Below the pieces are notes generated by a model. It did no database searches. It saw nothing but the letters and a program-made list of their open reading frames with translations, and had not been told where the DNA came from. The position numbers were made by a program, and so were the translations under genes. From SZUA-320 sp041612035 (GTDB taxonomy: Bacteria; Gemmatimonadota; Gemmatimonadetes; Gemmatimonadales; GWC2-71-9), in the NCBI GenBank assembly GCA_041612035.1, contig JBFILX010000078.1:1-9066 (forward strand): DNA of 9,066 nt, in the 5' to 3' direction. The first letter of the stretch is position 1; every line of letters begins with the position of its first letter. Below are positions 1 to 8,100 of this stretch, one piece after another.

Positions 1-462
1 GAACAGCTCCGGGTCGCCCACCAGGGCCGTGGCCAGGGCGAGGCGCTGTTTCTGGCCGCCGGAGAGCTGGCCGACCCGGGCCGAGCGCTTCTCCTCCAGC
101 TGCACCGCCGCCAAGACCTCGTCCACCGCGCGCCGACGGTGATAGAAGCTGCGGAACAGGGCGACGGTCTCCTCCACCGTCAGCTTCTCGGCCAGCTGGG
201 TTTCCTGCAGCGAGATCCCGATGCGCTGGCGCAGGTCGGGCGCGTCCCCATCCCAGCGGCGGCCGAGGAGCTCCACCGTGCCGCCGTCGGGCGCGAGCAG
301 TCCTTCGCAGATCTCGATGGTGGTGGTCTTGCCGGCCCCGTTGGGGCCCAGCAGGCCGAAGCACTCGCCGGGTTGCACGGCGAGGTCGAGGCCCCGGACC
401 GCCTCGACCGGGCCGTACGACTTGCGGAGCTGGTGGAGCGAGAGCGCGGGGGCGACGGTCAT
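1..462 (-). CDS. ABC transporter ATP-binding protein (partial, C-terminus off the left edge)
   Basis: This is the nucleotide-binding subunit of an ABC transporter; only its first 154 residues are in the window. It would hydrolyse ATP at the inner face of the cytoplasmic membrane to drive a separate permease. The Walker A motif GPNGAGKT is at about residues 39-46, the Q-loop (SLQET) at 84-88 and the ABC signature LSGGQ at 133-137. Walker B and the H-loop lie beyond the edge. The N-terminal sequence and the LLAPDGGTVELLG segment resemble ATPases of ABC-2-type exporters (DrrA/CcmA-like), so an exporter is more likely than an importer, but the permease is not visible and the substrate is unknown. 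The ATG at 462 is the natural start, although no good Shine-Dalgarno precedes it. It begins 46 bases after the stop of the TPR lipoprotein gene on the same strand, so the two may be co-transcribed. Confidence 0.93.
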   Translation of the reverse strand, partial: MTVAPALSLHQLRKSYGPVEAVRGLDLAVQPGECFGLLGPNGAGKTTTIEICEGLLAPDGGTVELLGRRWDGDAPDLRQRIGISLQETQLAEKLTVEETVALFRSFYHRRRAVDEVLAAVQLEEKRSARVGQLSGGQKQRLALATALVGDPELF

Positions 463-508
463 GGGGCGAATGGCGGAATGTAACCGCCGCCCCCCGCGCG
501 CGGCCGGA

Positions 509-2014
509 TCAGCCGGTGGACTTCGCGATCGCGTCCTTCCGGATCATGGCGAAGGCGGCGCTGTTGAAGTTGTGGTTCGCCACCTCGGTGTAGATCTGCC
601 GGGCCTCCGCTGTCTGGCCGGCCCCGGCCAGGGCCTCCGCCAGGAGGTAGCGGACGTAGATGTCGCTCTGGTTGGCCTGACGCAGGTGCGCGGCCGCCTC
701 CGCGTGACGGCCCCGGGCCAGGGAGACCATCCCCTGCAGCTCGTGCACCGGCTCCATCTTCCGCGGGTTGGCCATCGGCTCGACCAGCGAGGCGATCTCG
801 TTGGCCTTCCGGGTGGCGGCGGCGTAGTCCTTCCGGCTCAGGGCCAGCAGGGCCTCGAAGTAGGCGATGCCCGACTCCTGCCCCCGGCGGAACTCGTCGG
901 TGCCCACGGTGGCGATCTGCTGCCGCATGAGGTCGGTCAGGGACGCCACCAGCGGCGCCGCCTCCGCCGTGTTCCCCTGCCGCAGCGCGATCCAGGCGGC
1001 GTTGGCCGTGAGGGTGATCTTCACCCCGGTGGGCTCGGGCACGTTCATCCCGTCCACCCGGGCGATGAGCTGCTTGAGCTCGTCCACGGCGCCCGGCGGG
1101 TTCCCCTCGTGCAGGTGCACGAAGGCGCGGTACATCGCGTAGTTGGGCGCCTGGTTGGCCCGACCCATGGCGATGGCCTTGTCATAGTCGGCGCGGGCCG
1201 CGGCGTAGTCGCCCAGGAAGCTGTTCACGTGGGCCCGCTGCTGGATCGGCGAGCCGTCGTTGGGCGACCGCTCGGCCGCCATGGTGTAGGACTGACGGGC
1301 GTCTGCCAGCTTGCCCTGCGCCCGCTGCACGTCGCCCAGGAAGTCGTACGGGTTGGGCTCTTCGGGCCGCAGCTCCACCGCGTGCCGCATGTGGGCCTCG
1401 GCCTGGGCCAGGTCACGGGGCTCGTTGAAGAGGTACGAGTTGCCGAGCTGGATGTGGGCCGCGGCGAGCGAGGGGGCCAGTTCGATGGCCTTGGCGAGCG
1501 AGGCCCGCGCCTCGCCGTGCCGGTTGAGCGTGCTCTGCACCCCGGCCAGTATCATCCACGCCCGGGGGCTCTCGGTGGCCACCTGCGCCAGTTCCTCGGC
1601 GGCGCGGAGCTGGCCTTCGACGTCGTTGTTCGACCCCTTGCGGGTGATCTCGATCATCAGCTGCTCGGGCCGGGACGCCGAGGCCGCGTGCTCCTCCGCC
1701 TTCTGCAGGTTGCTGGTGAACTGCTGCAGCGAGGAGCCCACGCCGGCCAGCTCCAGGTAGCCCAGGGCGAAGGCCGGGTCGGCCGCGACGGCCTGGGCGA
1801 AATGCTCGCGGGCATCGATTCCGCGTGCCATGTCGAGGGCGTCCATGCCCTGGAGGAAGTGCGTCTTGGCGGCGTCGGACGAGGTGCTGACGGGAATCGC
1901 CATGATGACCTGGGCCGCCGGGCGGTCCAGGTACCCCGAGTCGCCCGACCCGCATCCGGCGATGAAAACGAGGCCGGCAAGCCCCAGGGTGAGGCGGGCG
2001 GCGGTATGTGACAT
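509..2014 (-). CDS. TPR-repeat lipoprotein
   Basis: This encodes a predicted secreted lipoprotein of 501 residues built from tetratricopeptide-type helical repeats; its partner is unknown. A basic N-terminus and a hydrophobic stretch (LTLGLAGLVF) lead to the lipobox IAGC, with the lipidated Cys at about residue 21, followed by Gly-Ser-Gly. That suggests lipid anchoring with export beyond the inner membrane. TPR-like helix pairs can be seen near residues 54-92, 150-185, 187-220, 223-252, 260-285, 432-452 and 455-485; the repeats are degenerate in the middle. TPR lipoproteins usually scaffold protein complexes, and no enzymatic motif is visible. Two in-frame ATGs (2020 and 2014) follow a perfect AGGAGG at 2025-2030. 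The second is 10 bases away and the first only 4, so 2014 is preferred. The frame stays open upstream to 2371, but that part overlaps the PspB-like gene and lacks the signal peptide. An ABC ATPase gene follows 46 bases after the stop. Confidence 0.9.
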   Translation of the reverse strand: MSHTAARLTLGLAGLVFIAGCGSGDSGYLDRPAAQVIMAIPVSTSSDAAKTHFLQGMDALDMARGIDAREHFAQAVAADPAFALGYLELAGVGSSLQQFTSNLQKAEEHAASASRPEQLMIEITRKGSNNDVEGQLRAAEELAQVATESPRAWMILAGVQSTLNRHGEARASLAKAIELAPSLAAAHIQLGNSYLFNEPRDLAQAEAHMRHAVELRPEEPNPYDFLGDVQRAQGKLADARQSYTMAAERSPNDGSPIQQRAHVNSFLGDYAAARADYDKAIAMGRANQAPNYAMYRAFVHLHEGNPPGAVDELKQLIARVDGMNVPEPTGVKITLTANAAWIALRQGNTAEAAPLVASLTDLMRQQIATVGTDEFRRGQESGIAYFEALLALSRKDYAAATRKANEIASLVEPMANPRKMEPVHELQGMVSLARGRHAEAAAHLRQANQSDIYVRYLLAEALAGAGQTAEARQIYTEVANHNFNSAAFAMIRKDAIAKSTG

Positions 2015-2024
2015 GGGCATGAAT

Positions 2025-2030
2025 CCTCCT
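2025..2030 (-). promoter_or_regulatory. Shine-Dalgarno AGGAGG of the TPR lipoprotein gene
   Basis: A perfect AGGAGG on the minus strand lies 4 bases before the ATG at 2020 and 10 bases before the ATG at 2014. It places the start at the signal peptide and argues against the long upstream extension of the frame. The 143-base gap to the PspB-like gene (2021-2163) shows no convincing -35/-10 pair and no terminator; its only structure is a 5-bp stem at 2084-2100. Confidence 0.75.
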
Positions 2031-2163
2031 GTGCGGCGCAAGGCAGCGGAAACGATGGGTAGTCGCCGGGCGGCAGGTCTCCTCACGACGGGATCTCGTG
2101 GGCAACCGGATACAGCGAAGGTGCCCCCAAAACGGCGCGAGGGCAAGCAGGTCCGGGCGGGTG

Positions 2164-2406
2164 TTATGTGCGCGGGGGGGGCGGCAGCACGAGGGCCCGC
2201 TCGGCGAAGTCGAGCCGGTTTTCCAGCTCCGCGACGCGCTGTTCGAGGCGGTGCAGGGCCTCGAGTCGCTCGTCGAGCTCCGCCTCGAGCGCCTCGATGC
2301 GTTCGCGCTCGGCGGGGAGGCCGCGCGGCCGGCGGCCGCCGTGCCAGCCGCGCGACAGCATCGGCATGCACACCGCCATCACGACCACGATCACGATCCA
2401 GGACAT
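2164..2406 (-). CDS. PspB-like small membrane/coiled-coil protein
   Basis: This is an 80-residue protein with one hydrophobic N-terminal segment (about residues 3-17, WIVIVVVMAV and onward). A short basic linker (about 18-29, including GWHGGRRPR) follows, then a charged heptad-rich helix (about 31-70) and a Pro-rich tail (PPPPRT). Length and plan match phage-shock protein B, a bitopic inner-membrane protein of about 75 residues with a cytoplasmic leucine-zipper helix. The local pattern RVAELENRLDFAE recalls the C-terminal helix of E. coli PspB (RIQALESILDAE). PspB helps sense membrane stress with PspC; no PspC or PspA is visible here, so the role is inferred. The start is fixed by TGATG: its ATG shares one base with the stop of the PadR gene, which implies translational coupling. 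Any small bitopic coiled-coil protein of other function remains possible. Confidence 0.72.
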   Translation of the reverse strand: MSWIVIVVVMAVCMPMLSRGWHGGRRPRGLPAERERIEALEAELDERLEALHRLEQRVAELENRLDFAERALVLPPPPRT

Positions 2407-2981
2407 CAGGCGGCCGGGCGTTCGCGCAACGCGCGGATCTCGGCGGCGGCGCGCTTCAGGATCTCCACGATGCGCGGGGCGGTGGCCTCGTCGGCCCCGC
2501 GCCGCCACGCCTCGCGGTACACCTCACGGGCCAGCCCGGCGAAGGCCTCGTTCAGGTCGCCCAGCGAGCCGCCGAAGACCGAGCGGAGGGTGTCGCGCAC
2601 CCGGTCGAGGATCTCCTCCACCGTGTCCCGGTGCTCGTCGAGGAACGCCTCGCCCTCGGGGGTGATGTGGTAGACCCGCTTCCCCTCCTGCTCCTCCGCC
2701 CGGACGTACCCCTGGTCTTCGAGCAGCTGAAGCGTCGGGTAGACGGTGCCGGGGGAGGGGCTGTACCAGCCGGCGAAGCGCTCCTCCAGCTCCTTGATGA
2801 CCTCGTAGCCGTGGCGCGGCTTCTCCCGGATCATCCGGAGGATGATGAACTTCATCTCGCCCGACTCGAACACCGGCTCGCGCCGGCCGCGCCGGGAGCG
2901 GGACGACCGCTGCCAGTCGGTGAACCACCGCTCGGGATTGCACTCGTTCAGGATCTCGTCGAACCAGTCGTGCCGGCCCAT
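2406..2981 (-). CDS. PadR-family transcriptional repressor
   Basis: This 191-residue regulator has a winged helix-turn-helix at about residues 42-118. It carries hallmark PadR sequence: GEMKFIILRMI, then HGYEVIKELEER, then SPSPGTVYPTLQLLEDQGYV and a basic wing with KRVYHITPEGEAFL. The region after residue 119 is helical and charged, as expected for the PadR dimerisation part. A 40-residue N-terminal extension ends in an Arg-rich stretch (RSSRSRRGRR); the YqjI-like subgroup also has an extension here, although the His/Cys metal-binding runs of YqjI are absent. PadR proteins repress their own or neighbouring genes until an inducer is bound. The ATG at 2981 has GGAG 9 bases upstream (2991-2994). 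An in-frame extension to 3029 would run through the promoter and is rejected. The stop overlaps the next gene as TGATG, and four palindromic boxes cover the promoter, so autoregulation is likely. The ligand is unknown. Confidence 0.93.
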   Translation of the reverse strand: MGRHDWFDEILNECNPERWFTDWQRSSRSRRGRREPVFESGEMKFIILRMIREKPRHGYEVIKELEERFAGWYSPSPGTVYPTLQLLEDQGYVRAEEQEGKRVYHITPEGEAFLDEHRDTVEEILDRVRDTLRSVFGGSLGDLNEAFAGLAREVYREAWRRGADEATAPRIVEILKRAAAEIRALRERPAA

Positions 2982-3005
2982 CGTCGTCGTCTCCGTGGAA
3001 GCTGG

Positions 3006-3047
3006 GATATATCGTAAGATATATCGCACGATATGTCAAGATATATC
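3006..3047. repeat. Four phased palindromic GATATATC boxes (probable PadR operator)
   Basis: Three exact copies of the self-complementary octamer GATATATC lie at 3006-3013, 3018-3025 and 3040-3047. A one-mismatch copy, GATATGTC, is at 3030-3037. The centre-to-centre steps are 12, 12 and 10 bases, close to one helical turn, so the boxes face roughly the same side of the DNA. Box 1 overlaps the -10, box 2 sits in the spacer, box 3 overlaps the -35 and box 4 lies just upstream. PadR proteins bind AT-rich inverted repeats as dimers, so this is the natural operator for the adjacent repressor. The binding itself is inferred. Confidence 0.7.
3011..3039 (-). promoter_or_regulatory. sigma70-type promoter of the PadR/PspB-like operon
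   Basis: On the minus strand a perfect TTGACA (3034-3039) is followed by a 17-base spacer and TACGAT (3011-3016), which matches four of six bases of TATAAT. Transcription would start near 3004-3005 and leave a leader of about 23 bases that includes the GGAG before the PadR ATG at 2981. The region is strikingly AT-rich compared with the genes around it, as expected for a promoter in a GC-rich genome. The assignment rests on sequence pattern alone. Confidence 0.72.
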
Positions 3048-3099
3048 GCGATGATTTGAGTTGTAACCAGTTGGTAGAAAAGAACTTGCAGCTGATCGA

Positions 3100-5199
3100 C
3101 TAGCCGGCGGCGCGGCGGAGCGCGGCCTTGATGCGGCTCACGAAGCGGGGCGGGTCGATCGGCTTGCGGATGTAGTCGTCGGCGCCCGCGTCCATGAGTT
3201 CGATCTCCGAGGCCTCGTCGTGGGTCCCGGTCAGCACCACCACCGGGAGGCCGGCGGTGGCCACGGTGGCGCGGACCTGCTGGAGCACCTCGCGGCCGCC
3301 CTTCCGGGGCATGTCGAGGTCGAGCACCATGAGGGAGAAGGTGTCGCGGCCGGCCAGGCACTCGAGCGCCTCGACCCCGTCGCCGGCCTCGGTGATCCGG
3401 TAGCCGTGTTTGGCGAGGAGGGTCCGGGCCAGGGTCCGGTTCACCGCGTCGTCGTCCACCAGCAGCAGGTGCGGCTGGTCGCCGTCCTCCGCCTGCGGGC
3501 CCACCGCGGCGGGCTCGCCCAGTTCCCGGCCGATCTCCGACAGGGTGGTGCGGCCCGCGGCGGCGTGGTCGAGGGCCACCTCGTCGAGCAGGCGCATGCC
3601 GCCCGCGCGGGCCACGCCGAGGATCGCGCCCGACTCGTCCCCCCGGGCGATCATCCGGCGCATCGCCTCGTCCACGATCATGAGCTCGGTGACGGGGAGC
3701 CGCCCGCGGTACCCCGACTGGGCGCACTTCTCGCACCCGGCGGCCACCCGGGCCGGCCGCCGGCCGTAGCGCTCGGCCAGCCGCGCCTCGTCCTCGGGCA
3801 GCGGGCCGTCGCCGGCGGGACGGGCACAGGCCTCGCACACCCGGCGCACCAGCCGCTGGGCCAGCACCCCGCGGATGGAGTCGGCGATGGCGGGCCGCTC
3901 CAGTCCCAGGTCGAGCAGGCGCTGCACCACGCCGACCGCGTCGTTGGTGTGCAGGGTGGCCAGCACCAGGTGGCCGGTCATGGCGGCCTGCACGGCCATC
4001 TCCGCCGTCTCCAGGTCGCGGATCTCGCCGACCAGGATGACGTCCGGGTCCTGCCGGAGGATCGAGCGCAGGGCGGCGGCGAAGGTGACGCCGCGCTTGG
4101 GCTCCACCTGGATCTGGGTGATCCCGGCCAGTTCGTACTCGACCGGGTCCTCCACGGTCATGATGTTGACCTCTTCGGTGGCGATCTCCCGCAGGGCCGC
4201 GTAGAGGGTCGTGCTCTTGCCCGAGCCGGTGGGGCCCGTCACCACCAGGATGCCGTCGCGCTGGCCCAGCAAGGCCCGGAACCGGTCCAGTTCCTCGGGC
4301 GGCATCCCGATCTCGCCCAGGGCCTTGGCCGCGCCGGTATCGAGCACCCGGAGCACGGCCTTCTCGGCGTCCCGGGTGGGGACGGTCGAGATCCGGAGGT
4401 CGTACTCCCGGCCCTCCACCACGATCCGCGCCTTGCCGTCCTGGGGCCGCAGCCGGTCGGCGATGTCGAGCCGGCCCATGATCTTGAGGCGGGAGAGCAC
4501 CCGGTTGAGCGCGGGCATGGGGAGCTGCATATGGGTCCGCATGACGCCGTCCACCCGGAACCGCACCCGCCCCCCCTCGCGGCCCGGCTCGAAGTGCAGG
4601 TCGCTGGCCCGCTGCAGGATCGCCTCCCGCAGGATCAGGCTGGTGAGCCGCACCACCGGCTCCGCCTCCACCTCCTCCAGCCCCACCTCCTCGGCGGGGC
4701 CCGCCTCGACCAGCTGGACCAGGTCGGCGTCCTCCTGGCGGAGCCCTTCCAGCAGCGAGGCCACGACCCGGGTCGGGGAATAATGCTGTTCGATCGCCAT
4801 CGCGAGCGCGTCGGGCGTGGCGATCTCGAACACGGGGCGGCGGCCCGAGGCGAAGGCCAGGCTCTGCTCCGCCTCCAGGTCGGTCGGGTCGCAGGTGGCC
4901 ACGGCCAGGTCGCGGTCGGTTTCCCGCAGGGGGACGACGGTGTGCCGGCGGGCGAAGGTGTCCGGGATGAGTCGCAGGGTGCGGGCCTCCACCTTGGTCA
5001 GGTCGGCCAGGGCGAGCCGGTAATGGTCGGCGACCCGCTGGGCCAGGGCCGTGTGCGACAGGCCGGTGGCCTCGCACACCGCGTCCCAGGCGGCGACGGC
5101 GGTGATGCCGGCCGGCAGGGCGTCGGCGGGGAGCGGGTCCAGGTCGGCCCGCTCCACCACGGTGCGGAGCCAGTGGGTGGACGGTCGCGGGTCAGACAC
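3100..5199 (-). CDS. GspE/PilB-family type II secretion/type IV pilus ATPase with C-terminal receiver domain
   Basis: This is a hexameric-type assembly ATPase of 699 residues that would power pseudopilus or pilus assembly at the inner membrane. An N-terminal T2SSE_N/MshEN-like domain (about 20-145; core RLIPDTFARRHTVVPL) leads into the motor. The motor shows Walker A GPTGSGKST at 322-330, an Asp box (MTVEDPVEY) near 347-355, Walker B (VILVGEIRD) at 387-395 and a His box (TGHLVLATLHTND) at 408-420. It also has a zinc-type four-Cys motif, C455-x2-C458 and C489-x2-C492. After a linker, about 576-697 form a complete receiver: acidic pocket D582/D583, phosphoacceptor D627 (LDLDMP), T657 and K679. 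Typical GspE/PilB proteins end before this domain. The GTG at 5199 is chosen because GGAGG precedes it by 11 bases and it overlaps the kinase stop by 8 bases; an ATG at 5217 in the same frame lacks a Shine-Dalgarno. No other secretion or pilus gene is in the window, so the machine it serves is unknown. Confidence 0.94.
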   Translation of the reverse strand: MSDPRPSTHWLRTVVERADLDPLPADALPAGITAVAAWDAVCEATGLSHTALAQRVADHYRLALADLTKVEARTLRLIPDTFARRHTVVPLRETDRDLAVATCDPTDLEAEQSLAFASGRRPVFEIATPDALAMAIEQHYSPTRVVASLLEGLRQEDADLVQLVEAGPAEEVGLEEVEAEPVVRLTSLILREAILQRASDLHFEPGREGGRVRFRVDGVMRTHMQLPMPALNRVLSRLKIMGRLDIADRLRPQDGKARIVVEGREYDLRISTVPTRDAEKAVLRVLDTGAAKALGEIGMPPEELDRFRALLGQRDGILVVTGPTGSGKSTTLYAALREIATEEVNIMTVEDPVEYELAGITQIQVEPKRGVTFAAALRSILRQDPDVILVGEIRDLETAEMAVQAAMTGHLVLATLHTNDAVGVVQRLLDLGLERPAIADSIRGVLAQRLVRRVCEACARPAGDGPLPEDEARLAERYGRRPARVAAGCEKCAQSGYRGRLPVTELMIVDEAMRRMIARGDESGAILGVARAGGMRLLDEVALDHAAAGRTTLSEIGRELGEPAAVGPQAEDGDQPHLLLVDDDAVNRTLARTLLAKHGYRITEAGDGVEALECLAGRDTFSLMVLDLDMPRKGGREVLQQVRATVATAGLPVVVLTGTHDEASEIELMDAGADDYIRKPIDPPRFVSRIKAALRRAAG

Positions 5200-8100
5200 G
5201 CTGAGTCTTGCCTCCATGCATCGTGTGCAGATAGGTCATCACGCTCTCGTGCTCCTCGCGCAGGGCGGCCTGCAGGTCCCGGGCCTTGGCCAGCTGCCCG
5301 GTGCGGCCCGCCTGTTCGGCGGCAGCGAGCAGGTCGGCCAGGCGCCGGGCGCCGATGGTGCCGGAGGCCGACTTGTACGCGTGGGCGGTGGCCTCCACCT
5401 CGCGGTGATTGCCGGCGTTGAGGGCCGTTTCCAGGGACGCCAGCCGCCCGGGGGCGTCCCGCAGGAAGACCTCCAGCATCGCGTCCACGGCCTCCTCGAC
5501 CCCGGCCTCCCGCATCGAGGTCCGGAAGGTATCGAGGTCCACCGGGGCGGCGGGGTCCGCGCTCGCGTAGGGGGCGGAGGCCTCGTCCGACCCGGTGTTC
5601 CACCCCTCGACGATGGCGAACAGCTCGTGCGGCTTGAACGGCTTGGCCAGGTAGGAGTCCATGCCGGCGGCCAGGCAGCGCTCCCGCTCCTCGCGGAGGG
5701 CGTGGGCGGTCATCGCGATGATGGGCAGGCGGCCGTTGGGCAGCGCGCGGATGGCGCGGGTGGCGGCCAGCCCGTCCAGGACCGGCATCTGGACGTCCAT
5801 CAGGACCAGGTCGTAGCGGCCGGTCCGGACCGCGTCCACCGCCCGGCGGCCGTTGTCCGCGATCTCCACCTGGTGGCCCCGCTTGCGGAGCATGGTGGCC
5901 GCCACCTGCTGGTTCACCGGGTTGTCCTCGACCAGCAGGATGTCGAGCTGCCGGCGGCTCTCCTGGATCAGGTGACGGGTGATCAGGGGGCGACCCCCGG
6001 CTTCGTCGCCGTGCATGACGGCGGTCACGGTCTCGAGCAGGTCGGCCCGGCTGACGGGCTTGGTCAGGTACCCCGTGATGCCCAGCTCGCGACAGCGATG
6101 GCCGTCGCCCGGCTGCCCCGCGGACGTCAGGATCATCAGGCGGGTCTGGCCCAGGCCCGGTTCCCGCTGGAGCTGGGCGGCGAGGGCGAAGTCCTCCATC
6201 CCCGGCATCCGGCCCTCGAGGATGATGAGTTCCGGCGGGTGGCCCCTCGCCGCCGCGCGCCGCGCGGCCGCCAGCCCGGCCTCCGCGTCGTCCGCCTCCT
6301 TCACCTCCATCCGGGCCGTCCGGAGCATCTCGGCCACGAGCCGGCGGCTGGTCACGTTGCCGTCCACCAGCAGGACCGGCAGGTCGTGGAGCGACCGCCC
6401 CGTCCGGGTCAGGAGGTGGCCCTCGGCCTCGAGCGCCTGGAGCGGGATGGTGAAGGCGAACTCGCTCCCCGCGCCCGGGGTGCTGTCCACCGTGAGCTCG
6501 CCCCCCAGCGTCTCGACCAGGCGCCGGCTGATGGCGAGGCCCAGCCCGGTGCCGCCGTATTCCCGGGTGGTGGTGGCATCGGCCTGGGTGAACTCCTCGA
6601 AGATGTGGGCCAGCTTGTCGGCCGGGATGCCGATGCCGGTGTCCCGGACGGCCAGCGTCACCCAGGCGGTCTCGTCGTCGGCCCGCGCGGTGCTGGCGGT
6701 GACGGTGACGGTGCCCTCCCGGGTGAACTTGATGGCGTTGCTCAGCAGGTTGGTGAGCACCTGGCGCAGGCGGCCCGGGTCGCCCTTCACGCGGCTGGGC
6801 ACCCCGGGCCGCACGTCCACCACCAGCTCGAGCCCCTTGTCGAAGGCCCGGGGCCCCAGCAGGCCGGCCGACGAGGTGATGAGCGCGGGCAGCTCGTACT
6901 CGGTCTCCTCCAGCTCGACCCGGCCCGCCTCCAGCTTCGAGAAATCGAGCACGTCGTTGATGATGGTGAGGAGGGCATCGCCCGAGTCCCGCACCAGCTC
7001 GGCGGCCCGGCGCTGTTCCGGGTCGAGCGGCGTGTCGAGCAGCAGTTCCACCATGCCGATGATGCCGCTGAGCGGCGTGCGGATCTCGTGGCTCATGTTG
7101 GCGAGGAAGGCGCCCTTGGCGGCGGCGGCCTGTTCGGCGGCCCGCCGGGCCGCCTCGGTCGCCTCGAGCGCCTCCAGCCGCTCGGTGACGTCGCGGGCGA
7201 TGCCCGTGGCACCGATGACCTGGTCCCGCTCGTCCCGCACCGGGCGGGCGGCGATGCTCAGGTGGCGGAGGGTCCCGTCCACGTGGCGGTGGACGGTCTC
7301 GTAGTTCCGCAGCTCCTCGCCCGCCAGCACCCGTCCGAACGCCGCCCGGTCCCGCTCCAGCCGCTCGGGGTGGACCACCTCCGCCATGGGGTGGCCGATC
7401 AGCTCCTCGGGGTCGAGACCGTAGATCACCCGACAGGTCGGGTTCATGAACAGCACGCGGCCCTCCCGGTCCACCTGCCAGACCAGGTCGGAGGCCGAGT
7501 CCACGATGGTGCGATAGCGCCCCTCCGCTTCGCGCAGGCGCCGCTCCGAGGCGCGCATCTCGGTGACGTCGTCGTACATCGCGAAGATGGCGCCGGCCGC
7601 CTCCATGGCCTTGCTCGCGGCGATCCGCACGATGACGAAGCTGCCGTCCTTCCGCCGCCGGACGGCTTCCAGGAAGGCGGCGCGGTTCTCGGTGAGCTGC
7701 TCGTGGATCTGGACCGCCTGCTCCCTGCCCCAGTCGGGCACGACGAGGTCGTCGATCTTCCGGCCCACCGCCTCCGCGGCCGGGTACCCGAAGAGCCGCT
7801 CGAATGCGGGGTTGACGTTGAGGACGGTGCCCTCGGGGTCGAGGGTCGTGATGGCGGTGGGGGCACTCCGCAGGAGCGCCGCCAGGAACCCCCGCTCCCG
7901 GCTGGCCATCGCCTCCGCGTCCCGGGCCAGCCGGGTGGCACGCGTCAGCGCCAGCAGCTGGCGGTGCGATCCGTAGAAGACGCGGGCCATCACCACGAAG
8001 AACAGCGCCGTCATCCCCAGGCCCGCCAGGTGGAACCGGGTGGCGCCGTGGAGCACCAGTCCCGCCGCCACGCCGCCCAGCATGAGCCCGGTGAACCCGT

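Noticed and set aside
221..2011. 596-residue plus-strand frame opposite the TPR lipoprotein, and a similar 733-residue frame at 3220-5421 opposite the ATPase
   Set aside because: Both are low-complexity shadows of high-GC genes; the minus strand has clear domains, starts and ribosome-binding sites.
2084..2100. CACGA/TCGTG stem in the gap before the TPR lipoprotein gene
   Set aside because: It is a 5-bp stem with a 7-base loop and no T-run, easily expected by chance.
2021..2371. Upstream extension of the TPR lipoprotein frame
   Set aside because: It overlaps the PspB-like gene and is Arg/Ala/Pro-rich. The AGGAGG and signal peptide place the start at 2014-2020.
2982..3029. N-terminal extension of the PadR frame to an ATG at 3029
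   Set aside because: It would translate through the -10 and operator boxes. The ATG at 2981 has its own GGAG at a good distance.
3066..3075. Small stem ACCA-GT-TGGT after the ATPase stop as a terminator
   Set aside because: It is only 4 bp with a 2-base loop and no T-run in the minus-strand direction, too weak to call.
2948..5077. 709-residue minus-strand frame overlapping the ATPase in another frame
   Set aside because: It is a Pro/Gly/Arg-rich out-of-frame translation of the ATPase gene with no domain signal, and it runs through the PadR promoter.
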